Assembly: GCA_050633645.1 (NCBI GenBank)
Contig: JBOEGX010000002.1
Location: 496,001-560,000, forward strand
From: UBA1672 sp050633645
GTDB taxonomy: Bacteria; Pseudomonadota; Alphaproteobacteria; Micavibrionales; Micavibrionaceae
Reading direction: 5' to 3'
DNA: 64,000 bases
In this document: positions 18,582 to 27,726 of the stretch, piece after piece
Layout: each line of letters begins with the position of its first letter
How positions within the stretch are numbered: the stretch's first letter is position 1
Made by a program: the position numbers and the translations under genes
The notes under the pieces: model-generated
Database searches by the model: none
What the model saw: the letters and a program-made list of their open reading frames with translations, nothing else
What the model was told of the DNA's origin: nothing

Positions 18582-19859
18582 TTAGATATCACCCTCAGTA
18601 TCAATAACATTCTCTGTAAAGAAAATACCAATGGGCGTACCTGCACCAATAATAATTCTGATAGGCACATCACCAGCATCATCAAGGAATTCTGATATTT
18701 TATCGCCAGCTTCCTGAACACCAGTTGCAACTTCTTGATCGTTGCTTGGCTCTTCATCTTCCTGAACAACGGTTTCACCAGAAACTGTAACAGTAGTGTT
18801 CCCCGAATCTGCAATAGCGCTTGCAAAACCCTCGACAAAAGCAGCAGCAGCAGGCAAAACAACACGCCTAAGATATCTATGATCAACATCAGTGCTCATG
18901 GCGGCAAGTGTATTATCAGGGTCAAGCATTACAGCTTCAATTTCATACTGATCACCGTCTTTGTTTACGGCCGTATCAAATTCAACAGATAGCATTTCAA
19001 TCGGTTCATGGACCTTAAAGCTTCCTAATAATTTCCACCCCTTAAGTGGCCCACTGACCATTTCCGCCAGAACAACTGAAGGAACATCAGAATTCGCTTC
19101 TAATAGCATTTGCCCATAAACGATTTTACCAGCAGGAACAACAATAGTTTCTTCTGCAGACTCATCAAACCCACTTTTAGAGTTATCATCTGCACCACCA
19201 TTACCGCCGCCATTTACATTACCACTCGCATTTTGATTAGATGCCGATTTGTAATCAATCAATGTTCGCGTTGTGAAGGTTTTCTCTTCTGTAGTTTTAG
19301 ACAAAACAGATTCCATTTGTTGAAGCATAGATTCTGACAATGCCTTAATAGCTTCATTCTGCTGCTCATTATCGAGAACGGTAACGGGCTCCACTTCGGT
19401 ATCGCGGGTTTTCATTTCACGAACAGCTTGCTCAGCCTGAAGCATTCTCCATTTATGTAACGGATCTTCTTCTTCCTCTTGACGCTCTGGAACCTCTAAA
19501 CGGGTGTCTGGAGTCTCTATGGGAACAGGAATAGCACTATCACCAGATGACAAGGCACGTTCTAAATCAGCTTCATTCTGCTGCTCAACAGCTTCTATAT
19601 ATGCGGGAGCAACTTTGTCATCTGTCCCTGGTACAGACGTAACCTCAGAACCAGATGGAATCATTGACGGCTGCTCCTTAACAGCGTCTTGACCAAAATA
19701 CATCATAACTCCAGCAAGAACAGCCACAACAGCCACAACAACGCCAATTTTAGCAACGGGGCTCTTGCGCAAGGTATCGCTCATCCCACCAGACTTGCTG
19801 GCAAATTCATCAAACCCGTCTTCTGAATCCATTATTTCTTCATCAAGATCATCATTCAT
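18582..19859 (-). CDS. icmE: IcmE/DotG, VirB10-like core-complex protein
   Basis: 425 residues: acidic cytoplasmic N-terminus, one membrane helix (IGVVVAVVAVLAGVMMYFG, about 36-54), a Glu/Gln-rich periplasmic stalk, then the TrbI/VirB10-type beta-barrel region starting at IVVPAGKIVYGQMLLEANSD and including PLKGWKLLGSFK and the C-terminal IIIGAGTPIGIFFTENV. It should span from inner to outer membrane and form the core-complex channel. Legionella DotG is over 1000 residues because of a long repeat array; that array is absent here, as in many distant homologues. Its start overlaps the icmK stop by 8 bases. Confidence 0.9.
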   Translation of the reverse strand: MNDDLDEEIMDSEDGFDEFASKSGGMSDTLRKSPVAKIGVVVAVVAVLAGVMMYFGQDAVKEQPSMIPSGSEVTSVPGTDDKVAPAYIEAVEQQNEADLERALSSGDSAIPVPIETPDTRLEVPERQEEEEDPLHKWRMLQAEQAVREMKTRDTEVEPVTVLDNEQQNEAIKALSESMLQQMESVLSKTTEEKTFTTRTLIDYKSASNQNASGNVNGGGNGGADDNSKSGFDESAEETIVVPAGKIVYGQMLLEANSDVPSVVLAEMVSGPLKGWKLLGSFKVHEPIEMLSVEFDTAVNKDGDQYEIEAVMLDPDNTLAAMSTDVDHRYLRRVVLPAAAAFVEGFASAIADSGNTTVTVSGETVVQEDEEPSNDQEVATGVQEAGDKISEFLDDAGDVPIRIIIGAGTPIGIFFTENVIDTEGDI

Positions 19860-20901
19860 CTAGTAGTACCTCACGCTCAGAAAGATAAGCGCGCACCATA
19901 CGTCCCTTATCCGATAACAATACAACTGGGGTCTCTTCCAAAGCATAAACTCGCATTCCATCCGCAGATGTTACAGAGCTATCCCATGCAGGAGAAAGGA
20001 GCGTTAAAGGCGTCCTTAAATAGGTCAGGCTATTATAGATATATGCCGTCGTCCTCCCATCCACACCAGAAACATTAAGCAACTCAGCATCTTCGGGAAC
20101 AACGCCACCAAGAGCCACTGACATAAGTGGGTCACCAGCGGATAATTTAACCCCAGAATCTATAAGTGGATCTCTGCCACTAGGGCCTTTTTTGGGCACA
20201 ACAGCATCAAATCTATAATGAACGACGTCTTGACCAGTTTCAAAGGTCATGATGACAGGAACATCAAGTCCCTTCAGCCTCATTGAAATATTACCATGAG
20301 CAAATTTTGACTCTGGCGATACCCGCAAAATATGCGTTTGCGACGTCACCGTTGATTCCTGAATTAGAAAATCACCAACCCAACTTATGTCCTCAATGGG
20401 CCATGGCTGCCCTGATGTATCCACAATGCTAAGGGTCGTAACATAACCAAAAGATAGCTTTACAGTTAGTGGCAAGACTCCAGGATCTAGCGATATATTT
20501 TGAACAACAAGCTCTGGTCTAGGATACGGACGAACTGGAAGCTCTGTCGATTCCACTGTTCTATCAAATCGCTCCAACAGGGAGCGTATCTCTTCAGGCT
20601 TGAGGGGGAGAAGGGAATTTACCGCATTTTCAAACGCACTGTCTCGAAAAGAGTTTTCCAACTCCTCAGTGGATTTTTCAAACTCAAGCCCCTCATCCCC
20701 AAATGAAAAGGGATCAGCGTCACCGTCAATAGACATACCAGCCCCATCACTAGGGGGAAGAGCGCTATCCACAAAAACCTCATCATCGAGGCTTTGCGCA
20801 AGCACAGAGCTCGACACACCAGCAGAAAGAGCGATGATAACGCCAGTGAAACCTATACCGAACGTTCTAATTATTTTTTTGGAAAAATATACTTGCTTCA
20901 T
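19852..20901 (-). CDS. icmK: IcmK/DotH, outer-membrane core-complex protein
   Basis: 349 residues, near the Legionella length of about 360. A signal peptide (residues 1-35, cleavage near SSVLAQ) is followed by an acidic segment and a conserved beta-rich C-terminal part: PGVLPLTVKLSFGYVTTLSIVD, a TrbG/VirB9-like strand pattern, then GRTTAYIYNSLTYLRTPLTLL and MRVYALEETPVVLLSDKG. It is expected to form the outer-membrane ring with DotC, DotD and the IcmE C-terminus. It overlaps icmE by 8 bases, and icmL lies upstream on the same strand. Confidence 0.9.
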   Translation of the reverse strand: MKQVYFSKKIIRTFGIGFTGVIIALSAGVSSSVLAQSLDDEVFVDSALPPSDGAGMSIDGDADPFSFGDEGLEFEKSTEELENSFRDSAFENAVNSLLPLKPEEIRSLLERFDRTVESTELPVRPYPRPELVVQNISLDPGVLPLTVKLSFGYVTTLSIVDTSGQPWPIEDISWVGDFLIQESTVTSQTHILRVSPESKFAHGNISMRLKGLDVPVIMTFETGQDVVHYRFDAVVPKKGPSGRDPLIDSGVKLSAGDPLMSVALGGVVPEDAELLNVSGVDGRTTAYIYNSLTYLRTPLTLLSPAWDSSVTSADGMRVYALEETPVVLLSDKGRMVRAYLSEREVLLDE

Positions 20902-20993
20902 GAATTTTTTAACCCAGATACTCTAAAATCTTGTAAACAATACACTTTATTTTTTTAATTGTCACGTCTTAATAAGTATTAATTAATAAAAAA

Positions 20994-21686
20994 CTATTGT
21001 GAGGTCGCTATCCATTGTTCAATACCAATGCCAGATGAGCTTTCAAGGCGTGGTACCCTAACAATAATGACGGTGACTAGAAGGCCGGCGTTGTTTGTTT
21101 TTGAGCCAGAGCGGTATGTGAGGATCAAAGGGATTTGTACTGCCCATTGATAGCGTCCTGCCACAAGACCCTCTGATTGAAGAACGGGCGCCCCTCTTGG
21201 TGCTGCTGTTATTATCTGTTGATTGACCTCAACCATCTCGACAATGCGGGATCTTTGAAGGGCCTGCGTAAAGCTTTCCCAGCCGCGCTTTGTGAAGTTC
21301 CGAGATGATTCTTGAAGCCTTCTTCTGTAATCGTTGAAACCAAAGGTCATTACCTCAGTTGTTGCTTGTGCTACCCATGACATAAGCGCGGGCGTACTCA
21401 AATTTGGCTGAGACAGCGGGATCATCGGAACGAGTCTACCATCTTCTGTCGTGGCAAAGTAAAGATTTTTTGGCTGGTTAACCTTGATCACGTAATACAT
21501 AGCCCCAATAAGGCCAAGTATAACAACGCATTGTATAAGTGTGACTTTTAAGAGGCTTCTATATCCGTCACGATAGAACTCGTTTCTAATAACCACAGTT
21601 CCCAGTCCAGTCGAAGTCTTTTTCTCTTCACCCGCATTTGCGGTTGTATTCTCAATTTCAGTATTTTCTGTTTTCTTTTTAATCAT
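20994..21686 (-). CDS. icmL: IcmL/DotI inner-membrane protein
   Basis: About 230 residues from ATG 21686; the open frame extends to a TTG at 21755 but that extension is Cys-rich, atypical and lacks a ribosome site. A cytoplasmic N-terminus with VVIRNEFYRDGYRSLLKV precedes one helix (LIQCVVILGLIGAMYYVI), then a periplasmic VirB8-like domain (FGFNDYRRRLQESSRNFT, VPRLESSSGIGIEQWIATSQ). IcmL/DotI forms an inner-membrane complex in Legionella. It is the first gene of the icmLKEGCDJB block; the divergent five-gene array begins about 230 bases away. Confidence 0.92.
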   Translation of the reverse strand: MIKKKTENTEIENTTANAGEEKKTSTGLGTVVIRNEFYRDGYRSLLKVTLIQCVVILGLIGAMYYVIKVNQPKNLYFATTEDGRLVPMIPLSQPNLSTPALMSWVAQATTEVMTFGFNDYRRRLQESSRNFTKRGWESFTQALQRSRIVEMVEVNQQIITAAPRGAPVLQSEGLVAGRYQWAVQIPLILTYRSGSKTNNAGLLVTVIIVRVPRLESSSGIGIEQWIATSQ

Positions 21687-21760
21687 TTTGAATTTCTTGT
21701 TACTGGGGGTTAGTTTATCTGCGCACTTAAAACATGCACAGTTATAGTGTCTCAAAATTT

Positions 21761-21799
21761 AAATATATACAATATCCAATATTTTTTTTGTATATATTT
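21761..21799. repeat. Perfect 12-bp inverted repeat in icmL/array divergent region
   Basis: AAATATATACAA at 21761-21772 is matched exactly in reverse complement by TTGTATATATTT at 21788-21799, with a 15-base spacer holding a smaller AATAT/ATATT dyad and an eight-T run. It lies in the roughly 240-base region between the divergently transcribed icmL block and the five-paralogue operon. It could be an operator shared by both promoters, or simply an AT-rich dyad. No clear sigma-70 boxes were recognised beside it. Confidence 0.55.
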
Positions 21800-21913
21800 C
21801 CATTAGGGTTTAATGTGAGCGAAGCCATCATGGTTGGGTTGGTACGAATTTTTTAAAATAATTGAAATATTTTGAAAAATGATGCAGCATGTATGGGGTA
21901 ACTTAGCATATTA

Positions 21914-23461
21914 ATGGTGTATTTAATGTCTTTTAAACGGAGAATTTTCTCATATTTTGATCGTAACACACTAAAAATGTTATGTTTTATTTTGTTTTTA
22001 GCTCCAGCTTCTTTGGCGTCAAATTTAGCTTACGCATGTTGCTGGGCATGCCCAGCAAGTGATTGCGATGCTGCGACTGATGTGATTGACGACTGGCACG
22101 AGCAAATTGAGGATGAGACAAAGGAGAACTTTGATGGAGATTTGCAGGCTTTTGAAGAGTGGATGATCGAAGTTCTCTTATATAAGGAGGTTGTCCCTGC
22201 AATGGGTGCTATGGCAAGTCAGATGGGTGCGCTTTCTATGCACTATACCCAAATGATTGGCGCCTTTTTAGATGCGCAAATTCAGTTAGATACACAGAGG
22301 GTTTTAAGAAAATTAACGCATGAGGCGCATAAAGATTATCGTCCCAGTGAGGGGATGTGTTACTTTGGAACAAATGTTAAGAGCCTTGCTGCAACAGATC
22401 AAAAAGGGGATTACAACTCTTTAGCGATGTCACGGATATCAATAAATAGATTCATGGGGAGCGTGAATACGGCATCTTCTGAATCTGCGGTGGATGATTA
22501 CGCATCTAGATGGGATCATTTTATCCATACTTATTGTGACGTGCGTGACAACAATATGCAAACAGGCGGTTTGCCCCCTATTATGAACGGTGCTGTAACT
22601 GGAGATCCTGCAACAGGGCTCTCTTTGGCCTGTGACTATGATGGCCCAGGTGGCAATAATGATCGTGGAGCTGAGTACCATAAGCGCATCAACAGGGATA
22701 TTGATTACACGCGTTTGATTGAGGATAATCGGACGCTGGAAGTTGATTTTACGAATGACACTCTGGCATATGATAAGACTGGTTTTGGAACATTGGTTTC
22801 TTCGGGGTACTTTGGTGGTCTTATACAAGAAGGCGATGAGGAAGATGTTCTTTCAATGGCACAGAATTTGTATGGAAACAGGGCTATATCCAGGGAGATG
22901 TCTGCGGCAGTATTGAAGTCAAGTTCAGCGCAGAATGTGTATTTTGCGCTAAGAAGTGTTGCTGCTAAAAGAACGGTTGCTCAGGCAACCTTTAATGCAA
23001 TTATAGGCCTTAGGTCGGCGGGTACGACCGAATTGTCTAAGACCTTTGGTTCTGGCGGAAATCTGAGTGTGCATCCAACGGGGCAGGTCGTGGTGCAGGA
23101 GCTTCATCAAACCAGAAGATATATGCTTGCTATCATGAATGAATTGCTACCTGGGCAGCCAACAACGACGGCTGGAAATATATTTGATCTAATAGGATAT
23201 AGCCCTAGTTATTTTTCTCAGTTGGAAATTTTAGCAAAGAGAATATATCAAAACCCGGATTTTTATTCTAATTTATACGACACGCCATCAAACGTGAAGA
23301 GGAAGCGTGTTGCGATGAAAGCAATAGAGCTGATGGTTGACCGTTCAATGTATGAAAGCCAGTTGAGACGGGAAATGACCATTTCGGTCTTTCTTTCAAG
23401 TAAATTACGTGCGACTTACAGGGATGTAAATAATGGCTTGGAAGTGGGCGGGGAAAAGTAG
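21914..23461 (+). CDS. Array paralogue 1: exported Cys-rich protein of unknown family
   Basis: 515 residues; ATG at 21914 or 21926, neither with a good ribosome site. A signal peptide (LCFILFLAPASLASNLAYA) ends just before a Cys-rich mature start, CCWACPASDC. An acidic helical segment follows, then conserved block A near residue 135 (EAHKDYRPSEGMCYFGT), NRDIDYTRLIEDNRTLEVD, ALRSVAAKRTVAQATFNAI and the C-terminal block B near residues 430-460 (YSPSYFSQLEILAKRIYQNP, then NLYDTPSNVKRKR). First gene of five paralogues in one tight operon. Function unknown; export and location beside icm genes suggest a periplasmic or surface part of that machine, or a secreted factor. Confidence 0.85.
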   Translation: MVYLMSFKRRIFSYFDRNTLKMLCFILFLAPASLASNLAYACCWACPASDCDAATDVIDDWHEQIEDETKENFDGDLQAFEEWMIEVLLYKEVVPAMGAMASQMGALSMHYTQMIGAFLDAQIQLDTQRVLRKLTHEAHKDYRPSEGMCYFGTNVKSLAATDQKGDYNSLAMSRISINRFMGSVNTASSESAVDDYASRWDHFIHTYCDVRDNNMQTGGLPPIMNGAVTGDPATGLSLACDYDGPGGNNDRGAEYHKRINRDIDYTRLIEDNRTLEVDFTNDTLAYDKTGFGTLVSSGYFGGLIQEGDEEDVLSMAQNLYGNRAISREMSAAVLKSSSAQNVYFALRSVAAKRTVAQATFNAIIGLRSAGTTELSKTFGSGGNLSVHPTGQVVVQELHQTRRYMLAIMNELLPGQPTTTAGNIFDLIGYSPSYFSQLEILAKRIYQNPDFYSNLYDTPSNVKRKRVAMKAIELMVDRSMYESQLRREMTISVFLSSKLRATYRDVNNGLEVGGEK

Positions 23462-24919
23462 ATGAAGGGGTTGTTTCTTTTGTGTAGAGAGTTTTTAAAG
23501 AAAAAGCTTTTTTTAGGTAAGTTGAGCAGGCTTTCCTTGGTTATTATATTGGTCGGAGTTTTGTCTGGCTCTGTAATGACTTCTGGCGGGAAAAAAGTTG
23601 AGGCTTATTGTAGTCCCTGTGTTCTGTGTTTGCCGATAGATGCGCCAGCCACGGTTTTTGTATTGAATTATATGGAGGACGAGGTTTGGCAGCCTTTGAT
23701 AGAGGAAAATATCGAGGATCATATATATAGTGAGTTGAACTGGATCGTAGATGATTTTTTCGAGGATTTCTGGTTGCCAGGTTTAGCAGAGCTAACGGAG
23801 TATTTAACCGTTTACAGTATGTATCAAATGCAAATGGTTGGTACTTTTTTTGATGCGAATAATCAAATAGAAACGACACGTTTGTACTTTAAACTTCATG
23901 CCGAAGCGCATAAGGATTATCATCCAAGCGATGATTTTTGTTATTTCGGAACAAACTCTCGGAGTCTTTCTGCATCAAGCAGTCGTTCACAGTTGAATTT
24001 ACTGGCTCTTTCAGATCGAGCGTTACAAAGGCAGGTGGGGTATTCGGATAGTTCGGCTGCTATGGGTGCTGGCAGCGATAAGCTCGCACGATGGGATAAA
24101 TTCGTGAACACATATTGTGACCCGAAGGATAATAATTGGACGGTCGCCGGAAGTGGTTTGGACTTTGCGTGTGATAGAGATGGAACGGGTAGCAGTACGG
24201 CTGCAGGCGCATTAAACCGCAGAAGAGTCAATCGTGACATTGATTATACGGCCACGATAGATGAGCCCAGAACATTGAATTTCAATTTTTCTGATAATAA
24301 CGCACCAAATGCCCTTCCTGATGATGAGCAAGATGTTCTCGCAATGCAGGCGAATCTTTATGGAAACACGGCTATGCAAAAGAGACTGGGGGCAGCTGAG
24401 TTAAAGGGTTCGCCTAGTGCACGTAAGTTATATTTAGATTTAAGAAGCGTGATTGCAAAAAGAAATGTCGCTGTGCACAGTTTCAATAAAATAGTTTCGC
24501 TCAAATCATCGGGAACCAATGGTGATCCGGCATTGTCTGCTAGCAACCCACACCCCGATGTTGGCCAATATATGGCGGCAGTGATTCGTGAGTTAATGCC
24601 ACCGACGACCTCGGCATCAGATGAGCAAAGGTTAGCTGAAGAGATATATAAGCTTATTGGTGAAAACCCGAGTTATTACGCTCAAATGGAGGTTCTGACG
24701 AAAAAGATTTATCAAAGTCCCAAATTTTTTGCGAATTTGTATGATAAGCCAGTAAATGTTGAACGTAAAAAAGTTGCAATGAAGGCTATAGAATTAATGC
24801 TGGATCGTGAGTTGTTCGAAAGTGAATTAAGACAAGAAATGTTATTGTCAGTTATGTTATCAGGAAAGCTAAGTGCTAGATTTAAAAACATAGATAGAAA
24901 TTTAGTAGTGAAAGATTAG
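23462..24919 (+). CDS. Array paralogue 2: exported Cys-rich protein of unknown family
   Basis: 485 residues, starting at the base directly after the stop of paralogue 1. A long N-terminal signal/anchor (LSRLSLVIILVGVLSGSVM) precedes the mature start YCSPCVLCLPIDAP. Block A reads EAHKDYHPSDDFCYFGTNSR. The middle has NRDIDYTATIDEPRTLNFN and LDLRSVIAKRNVAVHSFNKI, and block B is NPSYYAQMEVLTKKIYQSP followed by NLYDKPVNVERKK. It has an extra hydrophobic-helical stretch after the Cys motif (WLPGLAELTEYLTVYSMYQMQ). Same family and operon as its neighbours. Confidence 0.87.
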   Translation: MKGLFLLCREFLKKKLFLGKLSRLSLVIILVGVLSGSVMTSGGKKVEAYCSPCVLCLPIDAPATVFVLNYMEDEVWQPLIEENIEDHIYSELNWIVDDFFEDFWLPGLAELTEYLTVYSMYQMQMVGTFFDANNQIETTRLYFKLHAEAHKDYHPSDDFCYFGTNSRSLSASSSRSQLNLLALSDRALQRQVGYSDSSAAMGAGSDKLARWDKFVNTYCDPKDNNWTVAGSGLDFACDRDGTGSSTAAGALNRRRVNRDIDYTATIDEPRTLNFNFSDNNAPNALPDDEQDVLAMQANLYGNTAMQKRLGAAELKGSPSARKLYLDLRSVIAKRNVAVHSFNKIVSLKSSGTNGDPALSASNPHPDVGQYMAAVIRELMPPTTSASDEQRLAEEIYKLIGENPSYYAQMEVLTKKIYQSPKFFANLYDKPVNVERKKVAMKAIELMLDRELFESELRQEMLLSVMLSGKLSARFKNIDRNLVVKD

Positions 24920-24923
24920 ATGT

Positions 24924-26369
24924 ATGATTAATAAGAATCAAACAGTGCAAAAGTCATATCGGGGCAAGAAATCGCCCTATATACAATATATGGTTCTTTG
25001 TTTTTTAATTTTGGCATCAAACTTCACGTTTATCTCAAAAGCACATGCCTGCATACCATGTCAAGCTGCTGTAGAAATAGCTGCACCTATCGTTTGGGAA
25101 GAGGTTATCGAGGAGTTTAATCAAAAAATTGAGGAAATGTTCAAATTTGCACAAATTTATATCATTGAAAATATGTGGGAACGAACAATCCTACCCTCTA
25201 TGATGTTATCTGCAGAGCAGTTTAGTGTCGTAGCAATGCAACAGGCAATGGCTGTGGGTATGTTTATTGATGCAGAAATACAAATGGATTCACAGCTTCT
25301 ACTTCAAGAATTAAGAGCGCAAGCACACAAGGATTACCACCCTAGTACTGGTATGTGTGAATTTGGAACAATGATGAAGAGCTTGGCTGCGACGGAATTA
25401 AAAGGTGAGGCGCAAGCCGTCATTCTAAGTCAGAGATCCCAAGATCGCCAATTAGGTCAATCAGACACGGTGGGTGCACATGGTGGATCATTGGCACGTT
25501 TTGGACGTTTAGTACAATTCAAAAAAACATTTTGTAACGTTATGGATCGAAGCAGTGCATTAACTTCTTTTTGTGATGCGACAGTGCGTTGGGATGATGC
25601 TAATTTTGGTGGGGCTCAAAGAGCGCGTATTGACAAAGATGTTGATTATTTCAATTTGGTGAATATTCCAAGAACGATGACTGTTGATCTTACAAATGAA
25701 GATATCATTAATGATACTGATGATATTAACAATGCAGACGAAGAACATCTTTTGGCGATGGCAGCCAATTTATTCGGACATGATAATTTTGCGCGCATAC
25801 CCCCTAGATTGCTAGAGGAAAAGGGCGGGATACGGTTAAGGAACGCTCAAAGAATTTACTTGGATATGCGATCTATTGTTGCAAAAAGAAGCGTTGCAGA
25901 AAATAGTTTTTATGCCGTATCTGCGTTAAAAACAGAAGGCAATAGACGCGAGCCGCCACCATCATCTTCAAGCACAGGTGGCCCAACAGGAACAGGTTCT
26001 GGTCCCGCGACAGACCCTATGGCGGTTAGACCTTACATGGTGTATGTGTTAAGGCAACTTGGTGTTCCGACATCTACGGAGGCATTAACAATTTTGGGAG
26101 AAAACCCAAGTTATTATGCTCAAATGGAAATGTTGACAAAAAAATTGTATCAAAACCCTGATTTTTATACAAATTTATACGATAAACCTGCAAACGTTCA
26201 GAGGAAAACCACTGCAATGCAGGCAATAAAGTTAATGCAAAAATTTGATATGTTGGAAAGTTCACTAAGAAATGAGGCATCATTCTCTGTTCTCTTGGAA
26301 TTGGCTGTAATGGATTTGCAAAACGAAGTTGAAGATCAAATTGCTTCATTTGGAATTAATAAAGAGTAG
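24924..26369 (+). CDS. Array paralogue 3: exported Cys-rich protein of unknown family
   Basis: 481 residues, 4 bases after paralogue 2. Signal peptide with hydrophobic core YMVLCFLILASNFTFI and cleavage near SKAHA, giving a mature start CIPCQAAVEIAAP. Block A is AQAHKDYHPSTGMCEFGTMM. Central motifs include DKDVDYFNLVNIPRTMTVDL and LDMRSIVAKRSVAENSFYAV. A Pro/Ser/Gly-rich linker (REPPPSSSSTGGPTGTG) precedes block B, NPSYYAQMEMLTKKLYQNP with NLYDKPANVQRKT. The linker suggests two folded parts joined flexibly. Confidence 0.87.
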   Translation: MINKNQTVQKSYRGKKSPYIQYMVLCFLILASNFTFISKAHACIPCQAAVEIAAPIVWEEVIEEFNQKIEEMFKFAQIYIIENMWERTILPSMMLSAEQFSVVAMQQAMAVGMFIDAEIQMDSQLLLQELRAQAHKDYHPSTGMCEFGTMMKSLAATELKGEAQAVILSQRSQDRQLGQSDTVGAHGGSLARFGRLVQFKKTFCNVMDRSSALTSFCDATVRWDDANFGGAQRARIDKDVDYFNLVNIPRTMTVDLTNEDIINDTDDINNADEEHLLAMAANLFGHDNFARIPPRLLEEKGGIRLRNAQRIYLDMRSIVAKRSVAENSFYAVSALKTEGNRREPPPSSSSTGGPTGTGSGPATDPMAVRPYMVYVLRQLGVPTSTEALTILGENPSYYAQMEMLTKKLYQNPDFYTNLYDKPANVQRKTTAMQAIKLMQKFDMLESSLRNEASFSVLLELAVMDLQNEVEDQIASFGINKE

Positions 26370-26374
26370 TAATA

Positions 26375-27721
26375 ATGAATTTTTTTAGAAAAACTAAAAA
26401 TATAAAAATCTTAGTATTGGCTCTGTTTGCTGGCCTGTTCTTTATGACCGCTTCAATTACCGTGACAATGCAACCGAAACCAGCCGAAGCTATTTGTTGT
26501 GAAGATTGTTGCATGTGCGTTATTTCAACTTTTATATCTGATACTTCGGGTTGGATACAGAATTGGTTTATGATTAACCTGCATATATTCATAAGTTTGC
26601 TTATGCATCAGTTATTGTGGTTTGATTGGACATTCTGGCAACAATATTTATTGCCAGCATTCCAAATGATGGGCAATCAATTAAGCGCCGTTGGAACACA
26701 GCAAGTCATGGCCGTTGGCATGTTTATGGATGCAAAGAATCAAATGGAGACACAACGTTTGATGCAGGAATTGCAAGCGCAAGCTCATAAGGACTATCAT
26801 CCGAGTCGTGGTATGTGTGAGTTTGGAACACGTATTCAAAGTCTTGCCGCATCCGAGCGCAAAGGTGAGATAAATTCTTTACTATTAAGCGAACGCTCTT
26901 TGGATCGGTATTTAGGAGCCAAATCAACTTATTCAGCCATGGGTTCAAAAGAAGATGTCGTCGTCCGCCTTGGATCTTTTCGGGATGTGTATTGTGACGC
27001 GCATGACAATGGTGGAACATTGGACGTGGTTTGCCCAAATCTTGTTACAACGACCCAACCAGAAAGGGATAGGTTGAATAATGATATTGATTATCAAGGT
27101 GTTCTTGAGAATCCCTGGACTTTAGACGTTGATTTAACAAACTCTGGAACAGCAACCGACACAGAAGAAGATATAATAGCCTTGTCAGATAACTTATACG
27201 GATATAAGTCATTTTCTCGCATTGGAAAGGATAAAATAAAAAATGGGGCTTCTGTATCATCATCTGAGGTACAAGAAGCTTATATGGATATGAGAGCTTT
27301 AATTGCAAAAATAAAAGTAGCAGAAAATAGTTTTAACGCACTTGTCTCTATGAAAAGTGAAGGAACTGATGGCTCAAGAGAATTCATAGAATCCTATCTA
27401 GAAGAGCTTGGTATTCCAGATAATGAGGTTGATGACCTTCTTGGTGATAATCCGAGTTATTATGCACAAATGGAAGTCCTAACCAAAAAGGCTTACCAGA
27501 CCCCGCTTTTCTATACAAATTTATACGATAAGCCTGCAAATATTGATCGTAAGGAAGTGGCCATACAGGCCGTAGGGTTAATACAAAAATTTGATTTGTG
27601 GAAGAGTTATTTAAGGACAGAGGCGTCTTTATCAATTCTTTTAGAGCTTACCGTTGAGGATCTTCAGCGTGAAGTTGAGGATAATATCCTCGCATTGAAT
27701 CCAAGTGGAAAGGTGAGGTAA
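26375..27721 (+). CDS. Array paralogue 4: exported Cys-rich protein of unknown family
   Basis: 448 residues, 5 bases after paralogue 3. Signal peptide core ILVLALFAGLFFMTASITV, mature start near AEAICCEDCCMCVISTF, which holds five cysteines in eight residues. A Trp-rich hydrophobic stretch follows (LLMHQLLWFDWTFWQQYLLP). Block A is AQAHKDYHPSRGMCEFGTRI, and block B is NPSYYAQMEVLTKKAYQTP with NLYDKPANIDRKE. Shortest member, lacking the linker of paralogue 3. The C-terminal helix (LLELTVEDLQREVEDNI) closely resembles that of paralogue 3, suggesting these two arose by the most recent duplication. Confidence 0.87.
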   Translation: MNFFRKTKNIKILVLALFAGLFFMTASITVTMQPKPAEAICCEDCCMCVISTFISDTSGWIQNWFMINLHIFISLLMHQLLWFDWTFWQQYLLPAFQMMGNQLSAVGTQQVMAVGMFMDAKNQMETQRLMQELQAQAHKDYHPSRGMCEFGTRIQSLAASERKGEINSLLLSERSLDRYLGAKSTYSAMGSKEDVVVRLGSFRDVYCDAHDNGGTLDVVCPNLVTTTQPERDRLNNDIDYQGVLENPWTLDVDLTNSGTATDTEEDIIALSDNLYGYKSFSRIGKDKIKNGASVSSSEVQEAYMDMRALIAKIKVAENSFNALVSMKSEGTDGSREFIESYLEELGIPDNEVDDLLGDNPSYYAQMEVLTKKAYQTPLFYTNLYDKPANIDRKEVAIQAVGLIQKFDLWKSYLRTEASLSILLELTVEDLQREVEDNILALNPSGKVR

Positions 27722-27726
27722 GCATA

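Noticed and set aside
21782..21789. Eight-T run as a phase-variable homopolymer
   Set aside because: It lies in the spacer of the inverted repeat, is only 8 bases, and is in an AT-rich intergenic region where such runs are expected.
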